Below are positions 1 to 9,352 of a stretch of 62,459 nucleotides of DNA, piece by piece. The notes below the pieces were generated by a model. That model made no database searches, had not been told where the DNA came from, and saw nothing but the letters and a program-made list of their open reading frames with translations. This stretch comes from JBDKTH01 sp964558295 (GTDB taxonomy: Bacteria; Planctomycetota; Planctomycetia; Pirellulales; Thermoguttaceae). Positions within the stretch are counted from its first letter, which is position 1, and the number at the start of each line of letters is the position of its first letter. The stretch lies in the NCBI GenBank assembly GCA_964558295.1, contig CAZLDQ010000003.1, positions 1 to 62,459 on the forward strand, in the 5' to 3' direction. Made by a program: the position numbers and the translations under genes.

Positions 1-139
1 CGGGGTGCGGGTATCCCGGGGTTCTGGAAGGACGATTCTGGAAAAAGACCCCTGGTCGGGGGCCTGGGAATCGGTTAGAATAGGCTCGCACACCCAAAAT
101 ATCCTGCCCGCAATAACCCAGCGTCAGAAGGTGATTCTG

Positions 140-1615
140 ATGAGCTGTGTCCCACCTGCCCGCCGTCGTCGGCTTTCGAGCCGTTCGGTTCTTGCGGTCC
201 TGGCTCTGTTGGCTGTCGTGCCGTTGTCGATCGGCGCGCTGTCGAGTCCATATAGTCTCCAGCCGACGGATCTGGAACCGATGATCTTCCAAGTGACCCG
301 GGGGGACTTTGTTCACGAGGTGGCCGCCCAGGGGGAACTGGAGAGTTCGGTCAATGTCGAGGTCCGCTGCGAGGTGCGTTCGCGGTCCAATGCGTGGACG
401 CGGATTTTGGAGGTTATCCCCGAGGGAACAATTGTTCAGCCAGGCGATGTACTGGTGCGGCTTGATTCGTCGGCGCTGGAAAACGATCGGATGCAACAGC
501 AGATCCTGGTCGAGCAGGCCGAGGCGTGGCTGATCAAGGCACGTAGCAATTATGAGATTGCCCAGGCCGCGCGACGCGAATATCTGGAAGGGGAATACCG
601 ACTCCAAGCGGATGCGGCGGAGATGGCGTTGTTTGTGGCCAAAGACAAGGTGAGCCGGGCTCGCCACTATCTGCGTTACAGCCGCCAAATGGTTGCTCGG
701 GGCTATATGACCAAGCCGCAGCTTGAAGCCGACGAGTTTAACGTCAAGGCGGCGGAGCAGGAGCAACTGCGGGCAGAGACCCGGCTTCGAATCCTTCGCG
801 ACTATACGAAGGTTCGGCGGTTGAAGCAGTTGGATGGCGCGGTGGCCGCTTATCAGGCAAGTTTGGCCTCGGCCGACAAGATCTACCGCATTCGCCGGGA
901 TCAGTTGGCGGAGATTGAATCCCAAATTGATAAGTGCACCGTTCGCGCGCCGGTGGCGGGCCAGGTCGTTCTGGCTCATTTGCATCATGAAGGACATAGT
1001 CATATGATCGAGCCGGGCGAGCTGATCTTGCAGAATCGGGTATTGGCTCGATTGCCGGATCCCCAGCATATGCAAATCAGGGCCATGATCACCGAGGACA
1101 AGATCGCCCAGGTCCGTGTGGGAGCCCCGGTGACAATCTGCCTCGATGCGTTTCCGGATCAGGAACTGCGAGGAACTGTGCTCAAGGTCAATGAGTATCC
1201 CAGTGCCGATTCCTGGTTTGGCCCGGCGGTCAAACGCTATGAGACGATCATCAGTCTGGAGCGTTCTTCCCTGCCTCTTCGGCCCGGGCTGACGGCGGAT
1301 CTGAAGATCTGCGTGACCCGTCTGGAAAACCAGCTATTGGTTCCTTGCCATGCCATTCTGGATCACGGCGACAAGTCCTACTGCCTGAGCACAGACGGTT
1401 GCCGGTTGATTGCCCAGGAAGTGGTGACGGGGCCCAACAACGGCAAGTTCACCGTGATCCAAAAGGGGCTGGACGAGGGGCAGGAGATCGTTTTGGGGGC
1501 GGCCAGCTATCGCGACAAGGTCGCTCTGCCCGAGGTGCCCACGACGACGCCGCGGATGGCGGCAGTCGAGTTGGCCGGTCAGGTGTGCGCGGATTCGACG
1601 AAGCCGGCAAGGTAG
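140..1615 (+). CDS. HlyD-family efflux/secretion periplasmic adaptor subunit
   Basis: Membrane-fusion protein of the HlyD/RND adaptor family, which links an inner-membrane pump to an outer-membrane channel. A hydrophobic anchor lies at about residues 18-35. The first lipoyl-like half follows (GDFVHEVAAQGELE near residue 55, VQPGDVLVRLDS near 100). A long Gln/Glu/Ala-rich helical hairpin occupies about 110-265. The second lipoyl half (CTVRAPVAGQVV) is near 266, and a beta-barrel/membrane-proximal region ends the protein. ATG 140 was chosen over the ATG at 5 because AGAAGG lies 8 bases upstream and the anchor then sits at the N terminus. The pump and channel genes are not visible and may lie left of the window. 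The stop is 7 bases from the convergent anti-sigma gene. The family is clear; the substrate is unknown. Confidence 0.85.
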   Translation: MSCVPPARRRRLSSRSVLAVLALLAVVPLSIGALSSPYSLQPTDLEPMIFQVTRGDFVHEVAAQGELESSVNVEVRCEVRSRSNAWTRILEVIPEGTIVQPGDVLVRLDSSALENDRMQQQILVEQAEAWLIKARSNYEIAQAARREYLEGEYRLQADAAEMALFVAKDKVSRARHYLRYSRQMVARGYMTKPQLEADEFNVKAAEQEQLRAETRLRILRDYTKVRRLKQLDGAVAAYQASLASADKIYRIRRDQLAEIESQIDKCTVRAPVAGQVVLAHLHHEGHSHMIEPGELILQNRVLARLPDPQHMQIRAMITEDKIAQVRVGAPVTICLDAFPDQELRGTVLKVNEYPSADSWFGPAVKRYETIISLERSSLPLRPGLTADLKICVTRLENQLLVPCHAILDHGDKSYCLSTDGCRLIAQEVVTGPNNGKFTVIQKGLDEGQEIVLGAASYRDKVALPEVPTTTPRMAAVELAGQVCADSTKPAR

Positions 1616-1622
1616 GGGCGGC

Positions 1623-2120
1623 CTACTCTTCACTTGATTCAAACGAGGCCAACCCGAAAGGGACGACGGTTTCGACAATCGCTTTGGCGTCGTGGTCCAA
1701 ATAGGCCCAACGGTGTCTGGTCAGGGTCGCGTTGATCCAGACGTCGACTTGTTTGGCGACGTTTTCCGTCAGGTAGACGAGTTGTCCCCACTCGGCGTCA
1801 TCAGGAGACGACGTCTCTTCGTGGACCGCTTGGCCCGCGGATCCAGCGGAAGTAAGCTTTGTGGTCGACTCCACGTGTTGCCATACAAAGAGGGCTGCCA
1901 ACAGACTGGCCGAGATCGCCACGGCGAGGAGCCAAGGCGAGCTTTGTCGAGCACGTGGGCTGCGAGTCTCGGCTATTGCCTCAGGCGACTTCGCCTGTTG
2001 CAAGGCGAGCCAAAGCTGCGCATGGAGCGTTTCGGAGAACGGAGGACGCGTGGTTTCGGCTTCACGACGCAAGCGGTCGCCGAGGGCCTGTTCGTCAGAA
2101 GAGGGAATGGTTTTAGACAT
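1623..2120 (-). CDS. Putative membrane anti-sigma factor
   Basis: A 165-residue protein with a charged N-terminal cytoplasmic part (about 1-58), one transmembrane helix (about 60-82, starting SPWLLAVAIS) and a roughly 80-residue outer part. It overlaps the 3' end of the ECF sigma gene by 8 bases on the same strand, the usual arrangement for a sigma/anti-sigma pair. I see no clear zinc-binding HxxxCxxC motif, so assignment rests on topology and position. Expected role: hold the sigma factor at the membrane until a signal arrives. No specific family was recognised. Confidence 0.65.
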   Translation of the reverse strand: MSKTIPSSDEQALGDRLRREAETTRPPFSETLHAQLWLALQQAKSPEAIAETRSPRARQSSPWLLAVAISASLLAALFVWQHVESTTKLTSAGSAGQAVHEETSSPDDAEWGQLVYLTENVAKQVDVWINATLTRHRWAYLDHDAKAIVETVVPFGLASFESSEE

Positions 2121-2745
2121 GATCGACCTCCGCGTCCCGGCGGTATTGGACTGGTTCCGACAAGGTCCGGCGAGATTCCACGGTGTCCTCCGAATCCAGG
2201 AGGGACATTAGTGGGAGGAGTTTGCGACGGGCACGGAAGAGCATCGTCTTGGCCGCAACCCAGGAACGTTCGACCACGACGGCGACCTCGCGTACCGACA
2301 TGTCCTCGACGTAGTATAACCAGAGGGCGGTCATTTCCGCTTCGGAGAGGATTTCCGCGGCCATGTCCCAAAGCCGTTGGCGGTCTTCTCGGTCCGCCGC
2401 TATCTGGCCGGGGTCGGGATGGGACGCGATGGCCAAGGCCAACGTTTCGCTGTCGTTGATCGGGCGCGGGCGACGATGGGCATTGATGCTGATTCGCCGG
2501 GCGATCGTGAACAGCCAAGTGGCAAATCGCCAGCGAGGCTGATAGCGATGCAGATTGGTGTATGCCCGGACAAACGTCTCTTGGAGCAGGTCTTCGGCCT
2601 CGTCGCCAGCCCCCCGGTGCCGCAGGAAATGCAGCACCGGGGTCTGGAATCGGCGTACCAACAGCTCGAAGCTGGCCTTGCACCCTTGCTGCGCTAGGCA
2701 AGCCAGTTCCTCATCGCTCGACGCAGTTATGCGGCTGCGCAACAT
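2113..2745 (-). CDS. ECF-type RNA polymerase sigma factor
   Basis: A 210-residue sigma-70 family factor of the extracytoplasmic-function class. Region 2 is at about residues 20-90, with the conserved core-binding stretch DEAEDLLQETFVRAYTNL and the -10 recognition stretch RWRFATWLFTIARRISINAHR. Region 4 is at about 125-185, with the helix-turn-helix VREVAVVVERSWVAAKTMLFRARRKL (split here only for naming: VREVAVVV then ERSWVAAK). The third gene of the unit, the anti-sigma factor, overlaps its end. The preceding gene, a secreted protein, stops 7 bases before this start, so the three genes are probably one transcript. Its regulon cannot be told from the window. Confidence 0.92.
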   Translation of the reverse strand: MLRSRITASSDEELACLAQQGCKASFELLVRRFQTPVLHFLRHRGAGDEAEDLLQETFVRAYTNLHRYQPRWRFATWLFTIARRISINAHRRPRPINDSETLALAIASHPDPGQIAADREDRQRLWDMAAEILSEAEMTALWLYYVEDMSVREVAVVVERSWVAAKTMLFRARRKLLPLMSLLDSEDTVESRRTLSEPVQYRRDAEVDHV

Positions 2746-2752
2746 ACGCGGT

Positions 2753-3745
2753 TTACAGTTCTCGCTTTTTGAGCAAGCGATCTTTGCGTTCCATCAGGTC
2801 CTTACGATGCTTTTCCTTCATCTCGGCCAGTGTGTCGCAAATCTTCTCGACCTGTCTGACAACGACCTCGGCGGACGCTTTGAATGTGAGGGTCACCGTG
2901 CTGTCTTGGACACTGAGTTTGTACTGACGGATCAGTTCCTTGATTTCCGGCTCGTCACCATGCTGCAAGAGAATCATCGCGCCGATTCCTTCGATGATCT
3001 GCTTGACCTGATCGGCGACTTCCGGCGAATCGGTGACCAGGGTGCCCATGCCGAACCATTGGCCGTCGTGCTCACCTTTGACCAGAGAGAGCAGCTTGCT
3101 CTGCTTCAGTAGCGGCGATTTGCAGGGGACTTCGGCTTCAGCCAGATCCACGGCCCGGACGACGAAGACCGCACCAGCAGGGGGCTCCTGCGCGAGCGGC
3201 GAATCTTTCTTGCCGGCGAGGTTGGCAGCGTCGCCCTTCAGGACGTCCAAGGCTTTTTGGACCTTTTCAACGGTGGAACCGAAGACGAGCAGATCGTCCT
3301 GGAAAAAGGCTCCGGAGACCTTGTGTTCATGCTTCCCTTGCGTATGCATCCAAGTGTGAATCTTGAAGGTCTTATAGTCGGTGACCTCGTGACACGGCGC
3401 CTTTTCGGCCTTCTCGAGCAGCAATTGCTTGTTGACAGTGGCGCTGACGAGCATGACCCCCTCGTCCTTCGAGAGCTTGGAGCCGTAAAGGGTGACCCCG
3501 TGCAAATCGGTTCGTGGATCGAAGCCGAAGTGTTCTGCAAACCTGCCAAAATGCTTGTCCGCGTCATGCTTGGCCAGGCAGGTGTCATAGAACTGCCGGA
3601 CAACGGTCGATTCACGCATCGCATCGACATCGACGTGGGCAAGCCACTTGGCGTCCTCCGAAATTCGCGTGAGGTTCAACGGCTCGGCCTGGGCAACGGT
3701 GGCCCAACCAAGGACCAAGGCGACGACGCTTCCCCAGATTCTCAT
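2753..3745 (-). CDS. Secreted protein of unknown function, first gene of the sigma operon
   Basis: A 330-residue exported protein. Its signal peptide begins MRIWGSVVALVLGW and ends near AQA (about residue 20). The rest is a soluble domain with many short strands and charged helices and no catalytic motif I recognise; the C terminus is very Lys/Arg/Glu rich. ATG 3745 was chosen because AGGAGAG sits a few bases upstream and the signal peptide starts there; a longer frame would add an unrelated leader. It lies 7 bases before the ECF sigma gene on the same strand. One inference is that it is a sensed or controlled envelope component, but nothing in the sequence proves this. Confidence 0.75.
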   Translation of the reverse strand: MRIWGSVVALVLGWATVAQAEPLNLTRISEDAKWLAHVDVDAMRESTVVRQFYDTCLAKHDADKHFGRFAEHFGFDPRTDLHGVTLYGSKLSKDEGVMLVSATVNKQLLLEKAEKAPCHEVTDYKTFKIHTWMHTQGKHEHKVSGAFFQDDLLVFGSTVEKVQKALDVLKGDAANLAGKKDSPLAQEPPAGAVFVVRAVDLAEAEVPCKSPLLKQSKLLSLVKGEHDGQWFGMGTLVTDSPEVADQVKQIIEGIGAMILLQHGDEPEIKELIRQYKLSVQDSTVTLTFKASAEVVVRQVEKICDTLAEMKEKHRKDLMERKDRLLKKREL

Positions 3746-3785
3746 GTTTGCTCTCCTTCTGTAAAGCATTCTAGTGAACCGACGA

Positions 3786-3828
3786 TGCCCCGGTATACAC
3801 ATGGGTTGAGTGGCCGGTTACCGGGGCA
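3786..3828. repeat. Ten-bp perfect inverted repeat upstream of the sigma operon
   Basis: TGCCCCGGTA at 3786-3795 pairs perfectly with TACCGGGGCA at 3819-3828 across a 23-base loop. It lies about 40 bases upstream of the start of the leftward secreted-protein gene, so it is in its promoter or leader. No T run follows on either strand, so a terminator is unlikely. The rest of 3746-4202 holds no gene that I can see. Confidence 0.5.
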
Positions 3829-3935
3829 CGAGGGAAATTATTGCCGCAAAAAACTTTTCAGCCCCAGGCGGGGGTGGCTAAGTGTCAGCCAGGAGTGGCG
3901 ACAGCCTGATGGGCTTCGGCGAACAAAACCTGTAG

Positions 3936-3957
3936 GCAACGCCCTCCGTGGCGTTCC
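3936..3957. repeat. REP-like palindrome with a partial copy at 41280
   Basis: AACGCC (3938-3943) and GGCGTT (3950-3955) form a hairpin around CTCCGT. The reverse complement GGAACGCCACGGAG recurs exactly at 41280-41293, a 14-base match between two intergenic places 37 kb apart. This suggests a dispersed palindromic repeat family rather than a local regulatory site. Confidence 0.45.
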
Positions 3958-4202
3958 AACTACCGGTTTTGCTCGTTACAACCATAAGGAACCGACGCAA
4001 CCGCGAAGCGGCAACCAGGTTGCGGGCGTGGGAAAGAGTAGGCAAGACGCGAGACTTGGCGAGAACCGCCAGTTCGCTGCGACACAATGCTTGCCTTTGT
4101 CAGCAGGGAGAGCTATAGTACGGCCGTTGATTACTCTCTGGGACGGGGGCGTACTGGAGGAATCATGGGCTTTCTTCCACGGATGCCGTGACGGAGGTCA
4201 AG

Positions 4203-5159
4203 ATGAATCGTGACAGATCTCGGTTGAGGGGATCGAGCGGAGTGGGAGCCTCGGGGTTCACGTTGGTCGAGTTGCTGGTGGTGATCGCCATCATCGGGAT
4301 CTTGATCGCCCTGCTTCTACCTGCCGTGCAAGCGGCTCGCGAGGCCGCTCGGCGCAGCCAGTGCAGCAATAACTTGAAGCAGATCGGCCTGGCGCTGCAC
4401 AACTACCATGACACGCATCAGTGTTTCCCGTTGGGGGTGGCGGTCACGTCGCCCGCGACCTATGTGCCCACCGGATACACGGGCCTTTCCGAACCGCCGG
4501 GTTGGTCATGGTCGGCCTTGATTCTGCCCTTCATGGAACAGCAGGCCTTGTACGACGCCTGCGGCATCTGCCAGGGCGTTCCCTTGGATCAGCGCATCTC
4601 GCAAATTCAGACCCCGTTGTCCTGTTACCGATGTCCCTCCGACACGACGCCGCCGAACAACAAGCGTCAGTGGACGTGGTCGATGACCAATCTGAGCGTG
4701 GGACCCGGCACCTCGAACTATATGGGCATGAACGGCACGGTCCAAACCTGCTACGACAACTGCAACGGGACCTTCTTCCGGAACATGGCTGTGCGGTTTG
4801 CCGACGTCACTGATGGCAGCAGCAACACGATCGGCCTTGGTGAACGCTGCTGGCAGTTGCAGTCGGGCAACACCTACACGCTCTATCGGGCCGGTGTTTG
4901 GGCGGGGACGACGCGCGGAACCCAGCACTCGAAGGACTGGATGTACGACAGCCTCTGCAACACGGTGCGCCCGATCAATCCCACGGCCTGGGCCGACTGG
5001 GACGATATCAACGCGTCGATCACGAGCATGCATCCGGGCGGGGCTCAGGTCGGTTTACTTGATGGTTCCACGCGATTTCTTAGCGAAACGATCGACTTCA
5101 CCACGGTCTATCAGCGACTCGGGCAGCGGAACGACGGGCAGACGGTCGGCGACTTCTAA
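4203..5159 (+). CDS. DUF1559 prepilin-like protein
   Basis: A member of the DUF1559 (SBP_bac_10/H-X9-DG) family, abundant in Planctomycetota and thought to be exported by a type IV pilin/type II secretion route. The N terminus has a short basic leader and the class III cleavage motif GFTLVELLVVIAIIGILIAL at about residues 18-37, followed by LPAVQAAREAARRSQC. The C-terminal H-X9-DG motif is visible as HPGGAQVGLLDGS near residue 282. ATG 4203 has GGAGG five bases upstream. The partner lipoprotein begins 46 bases after the stop. The function of the family is not established. Confidence 0.92.
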   Translation: MNRDRSRLRGSSGVGASGFTLVELLVVIAIIGILIALLLPAVQAAREAARRSQCSNNLKQIGLALHNYHDTHQCFPLGVAVTSPATYVPTGYTGLSEPPGWSWSALILPFMEQQALYDACGICQGVPLDQRISQIQTPLSCYRCPSDTTPPNNKRQWTWSMTNLSVGPGTSNYMGMNGTVQTCYDNCNGTFFRNMAVRFADVTDGSSNTIGLGERCWQLQSGNTYTLYRAGVWAGTTRGTQHSKDWMYDSLCNTVRPINPTAWADWDDINASITSMHPGGAQVGLLDGSTRFLSETIDFTTVYQRLGQRNDGQTVGDF

Positions 5160-5205
5160 GCAGTCTGCGATCGTGACGATGAACCAGATAGGAAGGGAGC
5201 CAGTC

Positions 5206-5640
5206 ATGGCGTCTTGGAGAATGCGCACGTGGGGGGGCATTGCCGTGTTGGCTGCGGCGGCCTTTGTCGTGGGCCCGATCACCGGTTGCAGTGGGCCGTC
5301 GGGGCCGCCCACCGGCGCGGTGCACGGCAAGGTGACTCTGGACGGCAAGCCCCTGGTGGATGCCAGTGTGGAGTTCCTGCCCGCCCAGGGGAGACCGTCC
5401 GCCGCGCGAACCGACGAAGACGGCAACTACACGCTCCAGTACAGTGTCAGCCAGGCGGGAGCCGTAGTGGGGACGCACACGGTTCGCATTACCACTGGCG
5501 GCGAGCGCCCTGATCCTGCGACCGGAGCGATGAAGAAGTTTCCCGAACTGGTCCCGGCGAAGTACAACGCCAATTCGCAGTTGCAGGCGGAAATCAAGCC
5601 CGGCGACAACGAACTGAATTTTGAGTTGTCGAGCAAGTAG
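5206..5640 (+). CDS. Lipoprotein with carboxypeptidase-regulatory-like (transthyretin-like) domain
   Basis: A 144-residue lipoprotein. Its signal peptide ends in the lipobox ITGC (about residues 24-27), followed by a Gly/Pro-rich spacer and a beta-sandwich of the CarboxypepD_reg-like type (VHGKVTLDGKPLVDASVEF, then TDEDGNYTL). ATG 5206 has GGAAGGGA seven bases upstream; an in-frame ATG at 5179 is possible but lacks a good site. It follows a DUF1559 gene by 46 bases. That pairing is common in planctomycetes and suggests co-expression, and the protein may be an envelope partner. Confidence 0.85.
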   Translation: MASWRMRTWGGIAVLAAAAFVVGPITGCSGPSGPPTGAVHGKVTLDGKPLVDASVEFLPAQGRPSAARTDEDGNYTLQYSVSQAGAVVGTHTVRITTGGERPDPATGAMKKFPELVPAKYNANSQLQAEIKPGDNELNFELSSK

Positions 5641-5723
5641 GGGGCAAGAACGGGACGTGTGTTTGGTCTGGCATTTGCATCTTGTGATTTCCGGCAAACA
5701 CCGTTTTTGGAGGAGGCCAGACC

Positions 5724-6167
5724 ATGAAGAAGAGTTGGATTGTTTTGATCAGTAGTGTAATTGCCTTGTGCCTCTCGATCCCAGCCACGACGTATGGCGA
5801 CGATGGGCTCGGGAAACGAATTGGAGAACGACTGGATCAGGTCATAGGCGATGTCCGCCAAGAGGCGAAGGATATTGCCGGCCAGGTTCGAGAGGGGTTC
5901 GAAAAAGTCCGTGGCTCGGTTGAGCGGATGGGGATGGCCGGGCGGGTCTATGCCCGGCTGTATTGGGACAAAGCGCTCAACAAGGCCTCGATCTCGGTCA
6001 ATGTGAATCCGGAGGGGAACGTGACCCTTGACGGTACTGTCGGCAGCGAGGCCGACAAGAAACGGGCGGAAGAACTTGCCCAGAGCACGGTGGGGATCGA
6101 ACGGGTCGTCAACAATCTTCAGGTCGTTTCTGCACCTGAGGCTCACAAGCCCGATGCCAAGCCGTGA
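5724..6167 (+). CDS. Exported BON-domain protein
   Basis: A 147-residue protein with an N-terminal signal peptide (MKKSWIVLISSVIALCLSI, cleavage near ATTYG). An amphipathic helical section rich in Asp, Glu and Arg spans about 30-75. A BON domain follows at about 78-138, with KASISVNVNPEGNVTLDGTV and the closing pattern GIERVVNNLQVV. BON domains occur in periplasmic stress proteins such as OsmY and are thought to contact membranes. A GGAGGAGG site precedes the ATG by about eight bases. It appears to be a single-gene unit. Confidence 0.85.
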   Translation: MKKSWIVLISSVIALCLSIPATTYGDDGLGKRIGERLDQVIGDVRQEAKDIAGQVREGFEKVRGSVERMGMAGRVYARLYWDKALNKASISVNVNPEGNVTLDGTVGSEADKKRAEELAQSTVGIERVVNNLQVVSAPEAHKPDAKP

Positions 6168-6427
6168 GGTTGCCGAGCAGGCCAGACGGAGTCACGAGGT
6201 CCGTTTGCTCACCGAATGGCTCATACGCTTCTGGCCATCGCCGTCGAATAATACCTCCCGTCACCTCAGGAACGAGCACAATCCTTTTGTCTTGCCAGGA
6301 TTGAATGACAACTCATGGTCCAAGACCGTGAATGGAAGAGTGCCCTTTTCTGCTAGCTTCTGCTCACAAGATTGGGTATTCTAGAGGGGCGGCGCAGCAG
6401 GCCGAATTGCAACAGGAGATCCTGGCG

Positions 6428-7780
6428 ATGAGACGGCGCGATGTACTCAAGGCAGCCACCGTGGGCATGGGAGCCGTGAGCGTGGGTGCCCTGCCCGAAT
6501 GGCTCCGGGCGGCCTCCGAGGAATCGGATAATACGGTCGATGTGTTGGTCATCGGCGGTGGGACGGCGGGAACGGTCGCCGCCATTCAAGCCGGGCGGGC
6601 AGGCGCGAAGACCATGCTCGTGGAAATGGGAAGCCAACTGGGCGGCACGACTACCACGGGAGGCGTGGCACTGCCCGGGCTCTTCCATGCATGGGAAAAG
6701 CAAGTGATCGCTGGGATCGGTTGGGAGCTGGTCACCAAAGCCGTGGAGTTGGACAGCGGCCAGATACCCGACTTCTCGAAACCCCCTGTGCGACACTCGA
6801 AGCACCAGGTTGCCGTGAATGGGCAACTCTATGCGGCGCTGGCCGAAGAGGCGTGTCTGGCGGCCGGGGTGACCGTCTGTTATTACGAGTTTCCCCTGAC
6901 CGTCAAGGCGACGAATACCGGTTGGCTGGTCGAAACGGTCGGCAAGGGCGTTCATCGCAAGATCGCCTGCCGGCAATTGATCGACTGCACGGGCGGGGCC
7001 GACATCGTCGGGATGCTCGGGCTGCCTCGACTGCGCGAGGAGGAAACCCAACCGGGTACGTTGATGTTTTCCTTCGGCGGCTACGACGTCACGAAGCTCG
7101 ATGCGGAGGTGATTGAAAAACGCTACCGCGAGGCGATGGCCAAAGGCGAGTTGCACGAAGGGGACTATTGTCACGCCGGGAGCCGATTCATCGGTTTCCT
7201 GGCCGGCGGTGGAGCGAACGCTCAGCACATCTTCGGCGCCGACAGTTCGACTTCGGCCACCAAGACCCAGGCCAATATCGCCGGCCGGACGTCGGTCCTG
7301 CGACTGCTGCGGTTTATCCGCTCGTTGCCGGGCTGCGAAAATGCACGGATCGTGCGCATGCAGCAGGAAACGGCGGTGCGAGAGACGTATCGCATTGTGG
7401 GCGAGGTCCAGATTACCTGTGCCGATTACACCAGCGGGCGCGTGTTCGAGGATGCGGTGGGCCATTCGTTCTATCCGATTGACTTGCACGACCGCAAGGG
7501 CGTCAAGCCCGAGCCGCTACGTCGCGGGATTGTACCGACCATTCCACTGCGGGCGCTGGTGCCCAAGGGGAGTCGCAACCTGATGGTTGCCGGCCGGAGC
7601 ATTGCGAGCGATCGGTTGGCCAACTCGGCCCTTCGTGTACAAGCTTCGTGCATGGCCATGGGTCAGGCAGCCGGTGCGGCCACTGCATTGGCCGTGCGAC
7701 ACAACACGACGCCGCTTGCGGTTCCGCTTAGCGAGTTGCGCGGCCTGCTGCGTGAACACGGGGCGATTGTACCGGGCTAA
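6428..7780 (+). CDS. Exported FAD-dependent oxidoreductase
   Basis: A 450-residue FAD_oxidored family protein. The N terminus MRRRDVLKAATVGMGAV resembles a twin-arginine signal, so it is probably exported folded. A dinucleotide-binding motif VLVIGGGTAGTVAAIQAGRA is near residue 40, followed by GGTTTTGG. The C-terminal region has the FAD-site pattern RNLMVAGRSIASDRLANSA and ends with a G-Q-A-A-G-A-A-T helix near 420. ATG 6428 has AGGAGA eight bases upstream. It is followed after 12 bases by a GH28 gene and is probably co-transcribed. The substrate is unknown; with a pectinase-like partner a sugar or uronate derivative is a reasonable guess. Confidence 0.82.
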   Translation: MRRRDVLKAATVGMGAVSVGALPEWLRAASEESDNTVDVLVIGGGTAGTVAAIQAGRAGAKTMLVEMGSQLGGTTTTGGVALPGLFHAWEKQVIAGIGWELVTKAVELDSGQIPDFSKPPVRHSKHQVAVNGQLYAALAEEACLAAGVTVCYYEFPLTVKATNTGWLVETVGKGVHRKIACRQLIDCTGGADIVGMLGLPRLREEETQPGTLMFSFGGYDVTKLDAEVIEKRYREAMAKGELHEGDYCHAGSRFIGFLAGGGANAQHIFGADSSTSATKTQANIAGRTSVLRLLRFIRSLPGCENARIVRMQQETAVRETYRIVGEVQITCADYTSGRVFEDAVGHSFYPIDLHDRKGVKPEPLRRGIVPTIPLRALVPKGSRNLMVAGRSIASDRLANSALRVQASCMAMGQAAGAATALAVRHNTTPLAVPLSELRGLLREHGAIVPG

Positions 7781-7792
7781 AGGGGACGAATA

Positions 7793-9294
7793 ATGAATCG
7801 TGTTACGAGTATTCCCGTTGCCGTTCTGTTGTCCCTTTGCCTGATGCGGCCGGCTGCCGGCGCCGAACGGGTTATCGACATCCGCGACTGCGGTGCCGTG
7901 GGCGATGGGAAAACGCTGTGTACGGTCGCAATCCAGAAGGCGGTCGACCAGTGTGCCGCTCAAGGCGGAGGAACGGTCCGCGTGCCGGCCGGAACCTGGT
8001 TAACCGGGACGGTCTATTTGGAGAGCAACCTGACGTTCGTGGTCGACAAGGACGCAACCCTTGTGGGCAGCCGCCAGCACGAAGATTATGGTCAACCACG
8101 AACGACTGCCGGTTCAGGCTCGAAACCGACGGATTTCCGATGTACGGCGATTCTGGCCGGCAAGGACCTGGAAAATGTGACGATTCGCGGCGAAGGCACG
8201 ATCGACGGACAAGGCGAGGCCTTTCGTGACAAGTCCAAGCGGCGCCCGAAGAATATCTACCTGCAGCATTGCCGCAAGGTTACCATCGAGGGATTGCGAT
8301 TGCGCAACGCGGGATCCTGGATGCAGCACTACCGTCATTGCGACGGCTTGACGATTCGCAAGATTGACGTCTTCAATCACGTGTCGTTCAACAACGACGG
8401 GCTTGACGTGGACAGTTGCCGCAACGTGCTGATCGAAGACTGCCGGGTCGATTCCGATGACGACGGGATCGTGATCAAAAGCCTTTCTCGTGATCCGTGC
8501 GAAAATCTCGTGATCCGCAACTGCACAGTCAGCAGTCATTGCAACGCGCTCAAACTGGGGACCGAGTCGGGCGGCGGTTTTCGGGAAGTTGAGATCACAG
8601 GCTGCACGGTCCATTCCCCACGCCACTCGAAGGTGATTTACGGCGCCCCGCGGGGCCTTGCCGGAATCGCCCTGGAACTTGTCGATGGGGGAACCCTGGA
8701 GAATGTAAAAGTCTCCGGAATCCGGATCGACGGCGTGAGTGTGCCGATCTTCCTGCGCCTGGGCAATCGGGCACGAAGCTATGAGAAGAATGCTCCCAAA
8801 CCGGGGATGGGCACGTTCCAAAACGTCGTCTTGCGCGATATCACGGCGGAAACCGTCTCGGTGACCGGCTGCTCAATCACTGGGCTGCCGGGGCATCCCG
8901 TCAAGCACGTCGGTTTGGAGACCNNNNNNNNNNGACAACAGAGCACGCGATGCGAACGATCTCCGAGCGGCCGGAAAGCTATCCGGAGAGCACAATGTTC
9001 GGGGTCTTGCCCGCCTATGGGTTTTACTGCCGGCACGTCGAAGGGCTCGTCTTTCGCAACGTAACCTTGCGTACCCAGCAAGCGGACCTGCGCCCGGCGA
9101 TGGTTTTTGATGACGTGACGCGGGTGCAAGTCCATTCTCTCGATGTGGGTTATACGCCAGGGGCTTTGGCGGTGCTTCGCTTGGTCAACGTCGAGGAAGC
9201 CGAGATCAGCAACTTCAAAGCTCCGACGGACGCTAAGCCGGCGTTCCTTTTGGAGGGCGACCGCACCCGGAAGATTTCGCTGCCGGAGTTGTAG
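7793..9294 (+). CDS. Glycoside hydrolase family 28 (polygalacturonase-like), broken by assembly gap
   Basis: An exported right-handed beta-helix enzyme. The signal peptide ends near AAGA (about residue 24). Pectate-lyase/GH28 features follow: IRDCGAVGDGKTLCTVAIQKA near residue 30 (quoted as two blocks, IRDCGAVGDGK and TLCTVAIQKA), NNDGLDVDS near 200, and the catalytic acid pair in DSDDDGIVIK near 220. The usual GHG is replaced by SHCNALKLGTES. Ten Ns at 8924-8933 interrupt the gene. The 5' part is in the frame of base 7793; the 3' part (about 8947-9294, ending TRKISLPEL) continues the same protein in a different frame, consistent with a gap of unknown length rather than a real frameshift. Likely role: cleavage of a pectin or rhamnogalacturonan backbone. 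Confidence 0.82.
8924..8933. other. Assembly gap (10 N)
   Basis: Ten unresolved bases within the GH28 gene. The reading frame changes across them, so the true gap length is probably not 10. Confidence 0.98.
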
Positions 9295-9352
9295 CGCACA
9301 CGCTCCGCTTGTGTACGGTAAGTACGTCTCAGGCAAGATGCCTAAGCGACGC

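Noticed and set aside
3257..4213. Rightward open frame spanning the secreted-protein gene and the intergenic region
   Set aside because: It overlaps a gene with signal peptide and ribosome site on the other strand, and its tail has low-complexity, non-protein-like composition.
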